Positions 36,070 through 45,512 of a stretch of DNA of 63,559 nt are shown here, in pieces. The stretch comes from Deltaproteobacteria bacterium (GTDB lineage Bacteria; Bdellovibrionota_C; UBA2361; SZUA-149; JAITKM01). Below the pieces are notes generated by a model. It did not search any database. It was not told the origin of the DNA and saw only the letters and a program-made list of their open reading frames with translations. Numbering within the stretch: the stretch's first letter is position 1; the number at the start of each line of letters is the position of its first letter. The stretch lies in NCBI GenBank assembly GCA_031278395.1, contig JAITKM010000008.1:1-63559 (forward strand). The letters are read 5' to 3'. A program made the position numbers and the translations under genes.

Positions 36070-36570
36070 ATGACAACTGAAATAACTAATTTAAACACAG
36101 AAAGTAATGTTTTGCTCAATAAACTTGCTGCATATGGCGAACAGTATGACAAAATCAACGATGCTGTTTTTGAGGTCGTGCAAACTGCCAATGACCGGTT
36201 TTCTCGTTCTTTAGATATTCAAGATGCAGCGCTCAAAAAACTTAATCAAACTCAAAGAGGGTCATTAAAAAGTAATGAGCCTTTCATGCGAGCTGCTAGT
36301 GGTGTGTTTAATGCTATAACTGGCGTGTTAAGTGCTTGTTCTGCTCTTAATCAGGACATTAAAACCAATAATCGTAGTTATAGTAACACAATGTTCGCTA
36401 TTACTAAAAGCACAATCCAAGCCACCTTGACAGTCATGGCAGGTACTGCAACTGCTGGTTTGCTAGCGTTAGTTGCTACGCCAGCAGCAATCACTTGTGT
36501 GGCAGCTATTAGTGTAGGTGTGGGTGTTGGGTATTTAGTAGGTAAGGTGTTCGATGAATTTAAAACATAA
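36070..36570 (+). CDS. Small protein with helical N-terminus and glycine/alanine-rich hydrophobic C-terminus
   Basis: 166 residues, with a strong AGGAGG 8 bases before ATG. Residues 1-75 are soluble and helical. About 110-160 form two hydrophobic glycine- and alanine-rich segments (TVMAGTATAGLLALVATPAA and AISVGVGVGYLVGKVFDEF) joined by a short turn, a hairpin of the type found in pore-forming or membrane-inserting toxins and holin-like proteins. There is no signal peptide. It starts 9 bases after dprA. Family not recognised; membrane insertion is an inference from composition. Confidence 0.6.
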   Translation: MTTEITNLNTESNVLLNKLAAYGEQYDKINDAVFEVVQTANDRFSRSLDIQDAALKKLNQTQRGSLKSNEPFMRAASGVFNAITGVLSACSALNQDIKTNNRSYSNTMFAITKSTIQATLTVMAGTATAGLLALVATPAAITCVAAISVGVGVGYLVGKVFDEFKT

Positions 36571-36617
36571 AAAATCTCTTGTATTGCTTAGTAAATTACT
36601 TTATAAGCGGTCAAACT

Positions 36618-37445
36618 ATGGCTCATCTTAATAAATTTATAATTTCTTTATGCATATTTGCTTTAGTCTATGCTTTAGGTAAGACTTCTTTTTCGCAGAA
36701 CAAGAAGCAAGCAGAAGATATAATTGAGGATACTAATTTCGTTTGGTCTCAACTAACTGACGGGATAGAGTTCTCTACCTATCATTTAATTGGTGACACG
36801 AGTGTCTTGCGTTTTGAAGTCTATTTATTAAGAATTGATCCACTCAAGATTAAGACAGAGATTGTTTTAGCTAAGGATTTAGAGCGCAGCGCCAGCGATA
36901 TTAAATCTATGGCTAATAGTCGAAAGGCGTTAGTTGGGATTAATGCTAATTTTTTTGATTTGAATAGTAATCCCTTAGGGTTGATTATTAGAAATGGTAA
37001 AAAAATTAACAAATTCCATACTGGTGGTAAAACGTTAAGTGGAATTTTTTATATTAAAGATAATGAGCCAAAAATTGTTTTTCGTGGAACTCCAATTCCA
37101 GATGAGGTTGAGTTAGCAATTCAATCTGGTCCCAGACTAATGCTTGATGGAAACCAAATCAAGCTTACTCCTTCTGAGCATTCAACTAGACGTTCAGGTA
37201 TTGCAACTACCCAAGATGGGAAAATTATTATTTATTCTACATTATTGAGATTTCCTGGAGCTACTTTATCCCAGATTCAGAAGATGCTGTTATTTCCTGA
37301 GTTAAATATTAAAGATGCTTTAAATTTGGATGGAGGAAGTTCTTCGCAATTTTATATTAATGAGTTGATTGCTCCTAAAGGCGAAGAAATTCTTTTGAGT
37401 GGTGGTGATGCAGTTCCAGTAGGATTAGTTTTTATTAAAAGGTGA
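36618..37445 (+). CDS. Exported phosphodiester glycosidase-like protein (NAGPA/DUF2233 family)
   Basis: 275 residues from ATG 36618; the frame is open from TTG 36579 but MAHLNKFIISLCIFALVYALG is a clean signal peptide or anchor. Family landmarks: ALVGINANFFDLNSNPLGLIIRNGK, the LSGIFYI strand, AIQSGPRLMLDG, RRSGIATTQDGKIII, and ALNLDGGSSSQFYIN near the C-terminus. Members cleave phosphodiester-linked sugars, as in the human uncovering enzyme and bacterial exopolysaccharide enzymes. It probably acts in the periplasm on glycans. Confidence 0.85.
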   Translation: MAHLNKFIISLCIFALVYALGKTSFSQNKKQAEDIIEDTNFVWSQLTDGIEFSTYHLIGDTSVLRFEVYLLRIDPLKIKTEIVLAKDLERSASDIKSMANSRKALVGINANFFDLNSNPLGLIIRNGKKINKFHTGGKTLSGIFYIKDNEPKIVFRGTPIPDEVELAIQSGPRLMLDGNQIKLTPSEHSTRRSGIATTQDGKIIIYSTLLRFPGATLSQIQKMLLFPELNIKDALNLDGGSSSQFYINELIAPKGEEILLSGGDAVPVGLVFIKR

Positions 37446-37451
37446 TGGTAT

Positions 37452-37700
37452 ATGTATATAAAACCTCTTGAAAACACCGCTCCTCGCGAGTCGCTCAAAA
37501 AGACAGTTAAAAAGCCAAATTCTGTTGTTTCTTTTGAAGAAGAACTAATCAAAAGCATTGAAGATAGTGAAGTAGTTGATTTAGTTCAGCTAACAAAAGA
37601 TAACGGTGACCCAGAACCTAAAAAACATCATAGTTTTCAGCAAGAAGAAACTCCTGAAAATAACTCTTCAACCACCCATAAATTAGATATTAAAGTATAA
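37452..37700 (+). CDS. Small hypothetical acidic/lysine-rich protein
   Basis: 82 residues, 6 bases after the preceding gene, with AAAAGGTG before ATG. It is hydrophilic throughout with no signal peptide and no recognised domain. VSFEEELIKSIEDSEVVDLVQ could be an amphipathic helix. Position suggests the same transcript as the glycosidase gene. Confidence 0.5.
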   Translation: MYIKPLENTAPRESLKKTVKKPNSVVSFEEELIKSIEDSEVVDLVQLTKDNGDPEPKKHHSFQQEETPENNSSTTHKLDIKV

Positions 37701-37803
37701 AATTTTACATCAGCCTTAAAGTTTTTTTAGTAAGTTGTCGATACACCAGACATAATATATCAAAGATTAAATATTAATTGTTAAAATTTTGTAACATATC
37801 ATC

Positions 37804-37992
37804 ATGGCTAAAAGATTATCTTCTAAAAAAAGCAAACGTAATTCCCAAAAGATACATCATATTTCTTTATTTTCTTTAATCTGCACTTTTGCCGTTCTCT
37901 TTTTAATGGTCTATTTTGCGCCTAAAAACAAAGTACCAGACAATACGGAATCCGCTAAAGGCTTTCAAGTTTCTATGATTGGTGGATGTTAA
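37804..37992 (+). CDS. Small single-span membrane protein
   Basis: 62 residues. A strongly basic N-terminus (KRLSSKKSKRNSQK) precedes one hydrophobic span (about 20-39: ISLFSLICTFAVLFLMVYFA), then a short polar tail ending in GGC. The positive-inside pattern suggests the N-terminus is cytoplasmic. Family not recognised. Start ATG has no strong Shine-Dalgarno. Confidence 0.45.
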   Translation: MAKRLSSKKSKRNSQKIHHISLFSLICTFAVLFLMVYFAPKNKVPDNTESAKGFQVSMIGGC

Positions 37993-38733
37993 TTAAGCAA
38001 TTAAATTTTTTTAATTGTTTGGCTAATTAATATTAAAGATTGGGAGCATATTGTATACGGGCTAGCTTTCCAGCCGACCTAATAAAAATCTATAGGCTTT
38101 AGCCGGTAGTGCATTATTAATTACTAAGTGCGAAAAGAGTAAGTTGCTGGTCGAGTCTGACCCCCATACCAGAAAAAATCCAGAAAAATGTAGAGTAATT
38201 GCTTGATTTTGCTTAGAATTAGCTGATTAAGGAGAAGTTGCGGAGATATATTTTAAAAAAAATTTAATTTTAGCTTGCAAAAAGTTTTAAATAGTATATA
38301 CAAGCCGCCCATTGTTGGAGACGGCAATAGGGAATTTCTAAAAATCCCAACTTCTTCGTTACTCTGTTTCTGTTTTGCAAAAATGTTTATTTACATTAGT
38401 AAATTCCGCTTTTTGTAAAAGAGTAAACACAAAATTATTAAGAACATTTGCTTTGCAGATTTTCTTACTAATTTTACTAAAATAGCACATTAAATGCTGT
38501 TTTAACCTAGAATTTGGAATTTTTAGAAATTCAAGATGAAAATTTTACTGTGAGGCTAGTTTTAATTGTTAATTGTACTTACATTTTAATAAAATAATTT
38601 TATAATTATTTTTTACGATAGATGTTTTAATTTTGAAAATTAAAATGTTTTTGGGAATTGAAAGTTTTCTTAATTTTAAAGTTTCCTTTCACTAAGTCAG
38701 TGTAAGTGAGAAGCAAACACAGTTTGATTCGTA
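37993..38733. other. Long non-coding gap before the ribosomal cluster
   Basis: No open frame. It holds a lone repeat end (CCCCCATACCAGAAAAA, 38162-38178), a hairpin around 38320 (CCCATTG/CAATAGGG) followed by GGGAATTTCTAAAAATCCC, and very AT-rich sequence at 38560-38700. A possible promoter is TTGTTA, 18 bases, TAAAAT near 38567. No tRNA was seen. Confidence 0.4.
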
Positions 38734-38877
38734 ATGAAACTATTAAGGATCATCGAGCGTAGATGAGGCAAATATATCGACTTTCTAGGTTGTCGTAACA
38801 ACTTTTTAGGGTTGCTAAAAAACAACTTGATATATTCTGCTCAAGGTTACCTTGGCTCAAGAAAGAGCTAGTTTCAT
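38734..38877 (+). promoter_or_regulatory. Structured leader of the ribosomal protein cluster
   Basis: ATGAAACTA (38734) pairs with TAGTTTCAT (38869-38877), closing a domain. Inside it AATATATC (38771-38778) pairs with GATATATT (38829-38836), with GAG/CTC outside. Three small hairpins follow (GTTG/CAAC twice, CAAGG/CCTTG). It ends 37 bases before rplW. The layout fits a ribosomal-protein autoregulatory leader, ligand unknown. Confidence 0.55.
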
Positions 38878-38914
38878 AAAGAGTATAAAACAAAATTTTT
38901 AAAGTTTTAAAAAA

Positions 38915-39220
38915 ATGGCAGGCATAGATAAAAGTCCGTATAATATTATTGTTCGTCCAATCGTTACCGAAAAATCAGCGCTAGCTAACAGTGGACCAAA
39001 TAATACTGTAATCTTTGAGGTTAACCCCAAAGCCAATAAAATAGAAATCAAAAAAGCAGTTGAAAAAATTTTTAATGTGAAAGTGAAAAGTGTTCACACT
39101 TTAAGAACTATGGGAAAAATTAAAAGAGTGTATGCAAAAACAGGCAAGCAAAAAGTCGTTAAAAAAGCTTTTGTAGCTTTGCAACCTGGTAACACTATCA
39201 ATGTAATAGAAGGGTTATAA
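38915..39220 (+). CDS. rplW: 50S ribosomal protein L23
   Basis: 101 residues. [36 protein letters not shown] and VKSVHTL are the L23 signature. It sits at the peptide exit tunnel and docks trigger factor and SRP. It is the first gene of the cluster: rpsJ, rplC and rplD, which normally precede it, are not upstream. The stop overlaps the rplB start (TAATG). Confidence 0.96.
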   Translation: MAGIDKSPYNIIVRPIVTEKSALANSGPNNTVIFEVNPKANKIEIKKAVEKIFNVKVKSVHTLRTMGKIKRVYAKTGKQKVVKKAFVALQPGNTINVIEGL

Positions 39221-40044
39221 TGGCACTAAAAAATTATCATCCATGCACGGCAGGTACACGCTTTAGAACAGTTTCTGTCTTTTCTGAACTGACTAAAGGG
39301 AAAAAACCAGAAAAAGCCTTATTGGTTAAAAAAGGTTCAATTGATGGACGTAACTGCTATGGACGTATCACAATTCGTCGCCGTGGCGGTGGACATAAAC
39401 AACAATACCGCCTAATCGATTTTAAACGAAATAAATTTAATATTCCTGCTAAAGTCGTTTCAATAGAATATGATCCAGTTCGGACAGCCAGAATCGCTCT
39501 CTTACAATATGTAGACGGCGAAAAACGTTATATCATAGCTCCAACTGGTTTAAATCAAGGAACAAATGTTTTATCCGGAACTCAAGCTGAACCAAGAGTT
39601 GGTAACGCACTTTTTTTAAAAGATATTCCAGTGGGCGAGATGATACATAATGTTGAGTTATATCCAGGCGCCGGTGGACAATTAGTGCGTAGCGCTGGCG
39701 GTGGAGCGCAATTAATGGCAAAGACTGGTAAATATGCCTTAATCAGGTTACCCAGCGGTGAACAACGTAAGATTTTATTAACTTGTATGGCAACTATCGG
39801 TATAGTTGGAAATGCTGAACAAGCTAACAAAAGTTTAGGTAAAGCTGGCGCTAGTCGTTGGGCTGGTAGAAGACCTAAAGTTCGTGGTGTTGCAATGAAC
39901 CCAGTTGATCATCCACATGGCGGTGGTGAAGGTAAAACCTCTGGCGGGCGTCATCCAGTTACTCCATGGGGTAAACCTACTAAAGGTTATAAAACAAGGA
40001 CTAATAAACGAACTGATAAATTTATTGTTAGGAGAAGAAAGTAA
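39220..40044 (+). CDS. rplB: 50S ribosomal protein L2
   Basis: 274 residues. [23 protein letters not shown] near the N-terminus, and [35 protein letters not shown] with the conserved histidine needed for peptidyl transfer near the end. It is coupled to rplW. A long imperfect hairpin, CATACC...GGTATG, fills much of the 78-base gap to rpsS. Confidence 0.98.
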   Translation: MALKNYHPCTAGTRFRTVSVFSELTKGKKPEKALLVKKGSIDGRNCYGRITIRRRGGGHKQQYRLIDFKRNKFNIPAKVVSIEYDPVRTARIALLQYVDGEKRYIIAPTGLNQGTNVLSGTQAEPRVGNALFLKDIPVGEMIHNVELYPGAGGQLVRSAGGGAQLMAKTGKYALIRLPSGEQRKILLTCMATIGIVGNAEQANKSLGKAGASRWAGRRPKVRGVAMNPVDHPHGGGEGKTSGGRHPVTPWGKPTKGYKTRTNKRTDKFIVRRRK

Positions 40045-40122
40045 TTTTTTGCTTTCATACCCCAATTTTTTTTCTCAGAAAAATTTGGTGGTATGTGGCT
40101 TTGATATTTTAAGGAGAAATTA

Positions 40123-40413
40123 GTGGCACGTTCAATTAAAAAGGGACCATTTGTTGATGAAAGTTTAATGAAGTGGGTTGGGAGATTTCAAGCCGGAACA
40201 CATCGTGGACCAATTAAAACTTGGTCCAGACGTTCGACTATTATTCCAGAAATGGTAGGTTTGACTTTTGCAATTCATAATGGAAAAAAGTTTCTTCCAG
40301 TTTTTGTTACCGAAAATATGGTTGGTCATAAATTAGGTGAGTTCTCAATAACTCGAACTTTCCATAGTCATGGTGGTGGTGCAAAGAATACTAAATCTCC
40401 TGCTAAAAAATAA
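40123..40413 (+). CDS. rpsS: 30S ribosomal protein S19
   Basis: 96 residues from GTG, preceded by [72 protein letters not shown] match S19 throughout. It lies in the 30S head near the A site. Confidence 0.97.
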   Translation: MARSIKKGPFVDESLMKWVGRFQAGTHRGPIKTWSRRSTIIPEMVGLTFAIHNGKKFLPVFVTENMVGHKLGEFSITRTFHSHGGGAKNTKSPAKK

Positions 40414-40426
40414 AAAAGGTAGAATT

Positions 40427-40786
40427 ATGGGCAATAAAATTTTAAACGATGGTTATGTATCAAAAGCAATTTTAACTAACGTTAGAGTCTCGCCGCGTAA
40501 GGCGCGCTTAGTAGCGGATTTAGTTCGAGGAAAAAAAGTTACAACGGCGGTTGATATTTTGAATTACAGCACAAAAAAGACAGCTCCTTTGTTAAAGAAG
40601 TTGGTTTTATCTGCAGTAGCTAATGCCAAACAAAGTGAGGGGGTAGATATTGAAGAGTTATTTGTTCGTAGTGTTACGGTTAATGAGGGTAAGAAAAATA
40701 AACGTTTCTTACCACGCGCGCAAGGTCGCGCTACTCCACTTATTAAACGTCATAGTTCAATAACTGTTATATTAGATGAATTATAA
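40427..40786 (+). CDS. rplV: 50S ribosomal protein L22
   Basis: 119 residues from ATG 40427, which follows AAAAGGTAGAATT; the frame extends upstream inside rpsS but that part is a shadow. VRVSPRKARLVADLVRGKK and SVTVNEGKKNKRFLPRAQGRATPLIKRHSSITVIL are the L22 landmarks, including the tunnel loop. Confidence 0.96.
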   Translation: MGNKILNDGYVSKAILTNVRVSPRKARLVADLVRGKKVTTAVDILNYSTKKTAPLLKKLVLSAVANAKQSEGVDIEELFVRSVTVNEGKKNKRFLPRAQGRATPLIKRHSSITVILDEL

Positions 40787-40805
40787 TTAAAAAGGAATAT
40801 ATTGC

Positions 40806-41462
40806 ATGGGTCAAAAAGTTCATCCACATGGTATGCGACTAGGAGTAACCACAACTTGGTTGTCTCGCTGGTATACTAAAGGTAATTACGCCAAACAATT
40901 ACAACAAGATTTTAAACTTCGGGAGTTTATTAATAAGCGTTTAGCGAGTGCTGGTATTTCAAGCGTTGAGATTGAAAGGACTGTCAGTCGAGTAAAAGTA
41001 AATGTGAGAACTGCAAGACCGGGTTTAGTTATTGGTAAGAAAGGACGCGATATTGAAGAGTTTCGTCAAGAGTTAAAAAAGATGATTGGTCGTGAAGTGA
41101 TTGTTAACATTATTGAAGTGCGTAAAGCTGATTTAGATGCCAATTTAGTAGCTCAAAATATTGCGAATCAATTGGTGCGTCGTGTCGCTTATCGACGTGC
41201 CATGAAAGATGCGATTGCCAAAGCCATGAAGATGGGAGCTGAAGGAGTTAAAATTATGATTGGCGGACGTTTAGCTGGGGCAGATATTGCCAGAACAGAA
41301 TGGGCAAGAGAAGGACGTGTTCCGCTGCATACCTTAAGAGCTAAAATTGATTACGGCACAGCTGAAGCTCTAACAACATATGGAATTTTAGGCATTAAAG
41401 TTTGGATTTTTAGAGGCGAAGTTGCTGACGGTATTGACGCAGCGGAACAAATAGCAATTTAA
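40806..41462 (+). CDS. rpsC: 30S ribosomal protein S3
   Basis: 218 residues. [13 protein letters not shown] start, KH domain with [17 protein letters not shown]-terminal [32 protein letters not shown]. It lines the mRNA entry channel. Confidence 0.98.
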   Translation: MGQKVHPHGMRLGVTTTWLSRWYTKGNYAKQLQQDFKLREFINKRLASAGISSVEIERTVSRVKVNVRTARPGLVIGKKGRDIEEFRQELKKMIGREVIVNIIEVRKADLDANLVAQNIANQLVRRVAYRRAMKDAIAKAMKMGAEGVKIMIGGRLAGADIARTEWAREGRVPLHTLRAKIDYGTAEALTTYGILGIKVWIFRGEVADGIDAAEQIAI

Positions 41463-41477
41463 TTGTAGGATTTAACA

Positions 41478-41900
41478 ATGTTATTATCACCTAAAAAAGT
41501 AGTGCATCGCAAGCAAATGAAGCAGGCGAGACATTTAAGTGGCACTGAAACCAGAGGCACAACTTGTGCATTTGGAGATTTCGGATTAATGGCAACCGAG
41601 TCGGCTTGGGTTACTAACCGACAAATTGAAGCGGCGCGTATTGCAATTAACAGACATTTAAAAAGAGGCGGAAAGGTTTGGATTCGCGTCTATCCTGACA
41701 AGCCTTTAACCAAGAAACCTGCTGAAGTCAGGATGGGAAAAGGTAAAGGTTCTCCAGAGCTTTGGGTAGCTGAAGTTAAACGCGGGCGCGTTTTATATGA
41801 AATTAATGGCGTGGCTGAAGAAATTGCTTTGCGAGCTTTACAACTCGGCGCTGCGAAGTTGCCAGTTAAAACCCGAACTATCAAGAGGTCAGTACATTAA
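41478..41900 (+). CDS. rplP: 50S ribosomal protein L16
   Basis: 140 residues. [66 protein letters not shown]. It is near the A-site tRNA elbow. A 92-base gap with a hairpin follows. Confidence 0.97.
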   Translation: MLLSPKKVVHRKQMKQARHLSGTETRGTTCAFGDFGLMATESAWVTNRQIEAARIAINRHLKRGGKVWIRVYPDKPLTKKPAEVRMGKGKGSPELWVAEVKRGRVLYEINGVAEEIALRALQLGAAKLPVKTRTIKRSVH

Positions 41901-41917
41901 AGTAAATTATATCAACT

Positions 41918-41966
41918 AACTTCTTCTTAAGAGTTGAAGAAGAAGTTGGAACAGTTTTTTAGGCAA
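41918..41966 (+). terminator. Hairpin with T run inside the ribosomal operon (attenuator or processing site)
   Basis: AACTTCTTCTT and AAGAAGAAGTT form an 11-bp perfect stem with an 8-base loop. GGAACAG then TTTTTT follow. The stem is A/T-rich and the T run is offset, so termination would be partial at best. Confidence 0.4.
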
Positions 41967-41992
41967 GCGAAAACTAAGGGAGTTTAGATTTT

Positions 41993-42199
41993 ATGAAAAA
42001 AGCAGATTACTTAAAAGAACTACGAAGCATCTCGCAAGAGGCGTTGCAGGCAAAAGTTTCTGATTTACAGGAAGAATTAATGAATATCCGTTTTAAACAT
42101 GCGTCTGGTCAATTAGAAAAAGTTTCTGAACTAACAGCCATTCGTAGGCGCATTGCTCAACTTAAAACAGTTATTAACGAACAAAATGCATTAAGGTAA
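41993..42199 (+). CDS. rpmC: 50S ribosomal protein L29
   Basis: 68 residues. Two-helix L29 with the motif ELMNIRFKHASGQLEKVSELTAIRRRIAQLKTVINE. It is located at the tunnel exit beside L23. Start follows AGGGAGTTTAGATTTT. Confidence 0.93.
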   Translation: MKKADYLKELRSISQEALQAKVSDLQEELMNIRFKHASGQLEKVSELTAIRRRIAQLKTVINEQNALR

Positions 42200-42205
42200 A
42201 AGAAT

Positions 42206-42484
42206 ATGCAAGAACAAGAAACGGCTCAAAAAGAACGTGGACTAGCTAGAAAATTAAGAGGTTATGTTCGAAGTGATAAAATGGATAAATCCGTTGTTGT
42301 TGCAGTTTCTACTTATAAGAAACATCCTCAATATGGAAAATATGTTTTAAAAACTAAGAAATACATGGCGCATGATGAAACTAATCAGTGTCGGGTTGGT
42401 GACCAAGTTGAAATTGTAGAATGTCGTCCATTAAGTAAAAATAAATGTTGGCGCGTGCGTTCAATTGTTGAGAAGGCAATTTAA
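42206..42484 (+). CDS. rpsQ: 30S ribosomal protein S17
   Basis: 92 residues, a few more than usual at the N-terminus ([12 protein letters not shown]). Core: [29 protein letters not shown] and H-DE....[21 protein letters not shown], the OB-fold S17. Confidence 0.95.
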   Translation: MQEQETAQKERGLARKLRGYVRSDKMDKSVVVAVSTYKKHPQYGKYVLKTKKYMAHDETNQCRVGDQVEIVECRPLSKNKCWRVRSIVEKAI

Positions 42485-42495
42485 AGAGGAGATTT

Positions 42496-42864
42496 ATGAT
42501 ACAGCAAGAAACAGTGTTAGATGTAGCCGATAACTCAGGTGCTAAAAAAGTAATGTGTATCAGAGTGTTAGGCGGGACAAGTCGCCGTTATGCAAGTATC
42601 GGGGATATTATTGTTGTCGCAGTTAAGGAAGCGCTACCCAATTCAAAAATTAAAAAAGGTAGTGTCCATAAGGCAGTGGTAGTGCGAGTAGCGCAAACTT
42701 TAAGTCGTGAAGATGGTTCACACATTAAGTTTGATACAAATGCGGCTGTCTTAATTAATGCTGCCAAAGAGCCAGTTGGAAATCGTATTTTTGGTCCAGT
42801 GGCTCGCGAATTACGTGGTAGAAACTTTATGAAGATAATCTCATTAGCTCCAGAGGTGTTATAA
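42496..42864 (+). CDS. rplN: 50S ribosomal protein L14
   Basis: 122 residues. [27 protein letters not shown] and the final [23 protein letters not shown] are near-universal L14 sequence. It has an AGGAG Shine-Dalgarno and binds L19 and initiation factors at the subunit interface. Confidence 0.98.
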   Translation: MIQQETVLDVADNSGAKKVMCIRVLGGTSRRYASIGDIIVVAVKEALPNSKIKKGSVHKAVVVRVAQTLSREDGSHIKFDTNAAVLINAAKEPVGNRIFGPVARELRGRNFMKIISLAPEVL

Positions 42865-42866
42865 TT

Positions 42867-43256
42867 ATGGCTTTAAAAAAATCTAAAAGACCAATCAATA
42901 AACATGAGTTTATTACCGCTTTACGCAAGGGTGATAAAGTTATGGTCATTGCTGGTGGAAACAGTAAAAGAGAAGATATTCGTGGTAAGGTGGGGAAGAT
43001 TATGAAGTTTTTGCCTAAGAAAAATCGTGTCTTTGTAGAAGGTGTAAAACTTATCAAGAGGCATCAGAAAAGTAAAAATGCTCAAGAGTCTTCAAGAATA
43101 GTTACCAAAGAAGCTGGGATACATATCTCGAATGTTATGTATTATGTTGAAGAATTAAAACGTCCAGTTAGACTGCGATTTGAAACTTTAGAAGATGGTC
43201 AAAAGGTTCGTGGTTATACGCATCCAGAGACTAAGAAATTTGAACAAATAGCTTAA
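42867..43256 (+). CDS. rplX: 50S ribosomal protein L24
   Basis: 129 residues, longer than the common 100-110 because of an N-terminal lead (ALKKSKRPINKHEFITALR). KOW motif: KGDKVMVIAGGNSKREDIRGKVGKI. EAGIHISNVMYYV and GQKVRGYTHPETKK follow. It starts assembly of the 50S subunit. It begins two bases after rplN. A GGAA/TTCC hairpin lies in the gap to rplE. Confidence 0.95.
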   Translation: MALKKSKRPINKHEFITALRKGDKVMVIAGGNSKREDIRGKVGKIMKFLPKKNRVFVEGVKLIKRHQKSKNAQESSRIVTKEAGIHISNVMYYVEELKRPVRLRFETLEDGQKVRGYTHPETKKFEQIA

Positions 43257-43303
43257 GAGAACGGGAATTTTTAGAAGTTCCTTAATAATATAAGAAAGAA
43301 TAA

Positions 43304-43843
43304 ATGAAACCGCGTTATAAAGAAATATATGATACTAAAGTTGTTGATGCTTTAAAACAACAATTTAAGTATGAGAATGTTCATCAAATTCCCAAAATTG
43401 AAAAGATAGTTTTAAATATGGGGGTTGGTGAGGCAGTTCAGAATGCAAAAGCCATGGAATTTGCCGTTAATGATATGACTTTGATTGCTGGGCAGAAGCC
43501 ATCAGTTAGGAAATCCAAAAAGTCAATTGCAAATTTTAAATTGCGAGAAGGTTTGCCTATTGGTGTTACTGTAACTTTAAGAGGCAACAGAATGTATGAG
43601 TTTATGGATAGATTGTTGACTATTGCTTTGCCTCGCGTGCGTGACTTTCGTGGAGTTTCTAAGAGCGCTTTTGATGGACGTGGCAATTATTCATTAGGTA
43701 TCAATGAGCAAATTATTTTTCCAGAGATCGATATTGAAAAAACAACTTTGCGTGGTTTAAGCGTTACTTTTGTAACAACTGCGCAAAATAATGAAGAAGG
43801 CAAGGCTTTATTAACAGCATTTGGATTTCCATTTAGGGGATAA
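43304..43843 (+). CDS. rplE: 50S ribosomal protein L5
   Basis: 179 residues. [82 protein letters not shown]. It binds 5S rRNA and contacts P-site tRNA. Confidence 0.98.
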   Translation: MKPRYKEIYDTKVVDALKQQFKYENVHQIPKIEKIVLNMGVGEAVQNAKAMEFAVNDMTLIAGQKPSVRKSKKSIANFKLREGLPIGVTVTLRGNRMYEFMDRLLTIALPRVRDFRGVSKSAFDGRGNYSLGINEQIIFPEIDIEKTTLRGLSVTFVTTAQNNEEGKALLTAFGFPFRG

Positions 43844-43853
43844 AGTATATTTT

Positions 43854-44039
43854 ATGGCTAAAAAATCATTAATAGTAAAAGCAAAAAAAGAGCCAAAGTT
43901 TAAAGTTAGACAATATAACCGTTGTCAATGTTGCGGGCGACCACGTGGTGTTTATCGCAAATTTGGACTTTGTCGTTTATGTTTACGTAAGCATGCCTTA
44001 AAAGGAGAAATTCCGGGATTAATCAAAGCTAGCTGGTAA
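43854..44039 (+). CDS. rpsN: 30S ribosomal protein S14, zinc-binding type
   Basis: 61 residues from ATG 43854; the upstream frame is a shadow of rplE. The zinc site is C-QCC....CRLC (CQCC and CRLC), i.e. the short C+ form. Ending [12 protein letters not shown] is typical. A REP-like GCGAG-ttgaag-CTCGC hairpin (44067-44082) lies in the gap to rpsH. Confidence 0.96.
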   Translation: MAKKSLIVKAKKEPKFKVRQYNRCQCCGRPRGVYRKFGLCRLCLRKHALKGEIPGLIKASW

Positions 44040-44141
44040 AATAATGTTAGTATTGAGAGTTAATTCAGCGAGTTGAAGCTCGCGACTTAGGTCTCTGCAA
44101 TATAAAATGATAAATTAAATTATAAGGGGATATTAAAGAGA

Positions 44142-44537
44142 ATGAATACTGATCCAATAGCAGATCTTCTAACTCGTATTAGAAATGCTCAAAAGGCTGG
44201 ACACCAAATAGTTTATGTGCCGTTTTCTAAAACCAAAGAAAGTATCATCTCGGTTTTATTAAGTGAGGGCTATATTGAAGCTGTAACAACTGAAACTAAG
44301 GGTATTAAGAAGAATTTCAGAATCGTTTTAAAATATACTAAGACGGGTAGGGCAGTTATTAAAGAAATTAAAAGATTAAGTTCATCTGGTCGTCGTTTAT
44401 ATGTGCCAGTTGATAAAATACCAGTTTTCAGATCAGGACTTGGAACAATAATTGTTTCCACTTCAAAAGGTATGATGACAGGTCGGGAAGCAAAACGCCA
44501 AAATATTGGTGGTGAGTTAGTTTGTTCAATTTTCTAA
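44142..44537 (+). CDS. rpsH: 30S ribosomal protein S8
   Basis: 131 residues. DPIADLLTRIRNAQKAGH at the start and VSTSKGMMTGREAKRQNIGGELVCSIF at the end are diagnostic. In E. coli S8 represses this operon by binding the rplE region; no matching site was identified here. Confidence 0.97.
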   Translation: MNTDPIADLLTRIRNAQKAGHQIVYVPFSKTKESIISVLLSEGYIEAVTTETKGIKKNFRIVLKYTKTGRAVIKEIKRLSSSGRRLYVPVDKIPVFRSGLGTIIVSTSKGMMTGREAKRQNIGGELVCSIF

Positions 44538-44550
44538 GGAGGTTTTTAAA

Positions 44551-45099
44551 ATGTCTCGTATAGGTAAATTACCCATAGAAGTCCCCAAGGGAGTAAAAGT
44601 TGAAATTGCTGGAAACTTAATTAAAGTCGAAGGTCCTAAGGGAAAACTTCAAAGGCAAGTTCGTCCAGAGGTTACTTGTCAAGTCGATAACAATGTTATT
44701 GTTTTAGTTCGCAAAGATGATACTAAAGAAAGTCGAGCTTTTCATGGTATGGAAAGAGCTTTAGTTAATAACATGGTTAAGGGGGTGGCGACAGGATTTG
44801 AAAAAATTCTGGATGTGATTGGTGTTGGTTATCGTGTGGATGTTAAAGGTGATGTGGTTGATTTAACTTTAGGTTTATCGCATCCCGTTGAATATAAATT
44901 GCCTGCTGGAGTAAAAGGGACAGCTCTTAAAGAAGGTAAAGAGTCAGCTTTAAAACTTGAAGGTGTAGATAAACAATTAGTTAATGAAACGGCAGCCCAA
45001 ATTAAACGTTTCCGTCCGCCAGAGTGTTACAAAGGCAAAGGCATTCGTTATCGTGGCGAAGTTATCAAACTTAAAGCTGGTAAGACAGGTAAGAAATAA
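44551..45099 (+). CDS. rplF: 50S ribosomal protein L6
   Basis: 182 residues. MSRIGKLPIEVPKGVKVE, LIKVEGPKGKL, GYRVDVKGDVVDLTLGLSHPVEY, RPPECYKGKGIRYRGEVIKLKAGKTGKK. It has an AAGGAGG Shine-Dalgarno 10 bases upstream. It lies near the GTPase centre. Confidence 0.98.
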   Translation: MSRIGKLPIEVPKGVKVEIAGNLIKVEGPKGKLQRQVRPEVTCQVDNNVIVLVRKDDTKESRAFHGMERALVNNMVKGVATGFEKILDVIGVGYRVDVKGDVVDLTLGLSHPVEYKLPAGVKGTALKEGKESALKLEGVDKQLVNETAAQIKRFRPPECYKGKGIRYRGEVIKLKAGKTGKK

Positions 45100-45126
45100 G
45101 ATTAATATTTTTTCGTGAGAAAACAT

Positions 45127-45492
45127 ATGGCAGATAAAGCAAAAATAAGACAAGAAATTAGAACAACCCGCAAAAAAGGCTTAAGGAAAAAAGTTAAGGG
45201 GACTGCTGAAAAACCTAGACTTTGTGTTTATCGAAGTTTGAAATACACCTATGCTCAGTTAATTAGCGATGAAAAAGGAATAGTTTTAGGTATGGCATCT
45301 ACCAAGCAGCTAGCTAATACTAAGCTTTCAGCAAAATGTGTGGACAGTGCCAAAGCTTTGGGGAAAAAAATTGCTGAAATTGCCAAAGCTAAGAATATCG
45401 AAACTGTTGTCTTTGATAGAAATGGTTATTTGTATCATGGTAGAGTCGCGGCAGTAGCTGACGGTGCAAGAGAGGGTGGGCTTAATTTTTAA
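45127..45492 (+). CDS. rplR: 50S ribosomal protein L18
   Basis: 121 residues from ATG 45127; a GTG at 45115 in frame is an alternative that adds [27 protein letters not shown] and [28 protein letters not shown] are typical. It binds 5S rRNA with L5. Confidence 0.95.
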   Translation: MADKAKIRQEIRTTRKKGLRKKVKGTAEKPRLCVYRSLKYTYAQLISDEKGIVLGMASTKQLANTKLSAKCVDSAKALGKKIAEIAKAKNIETVVFDRNGYLYHGRVAAVADGAREGGLNF

Positions 45493-45512
45493 TTGTATTT
45501 TTTAGGAGAAAA

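Noticed and set aside
37993-38914. tRNA or rRNA gene in the long gap before rplW
   Set aside because: No T-arm consensus with a matching 7-bp acceptor stem was found.
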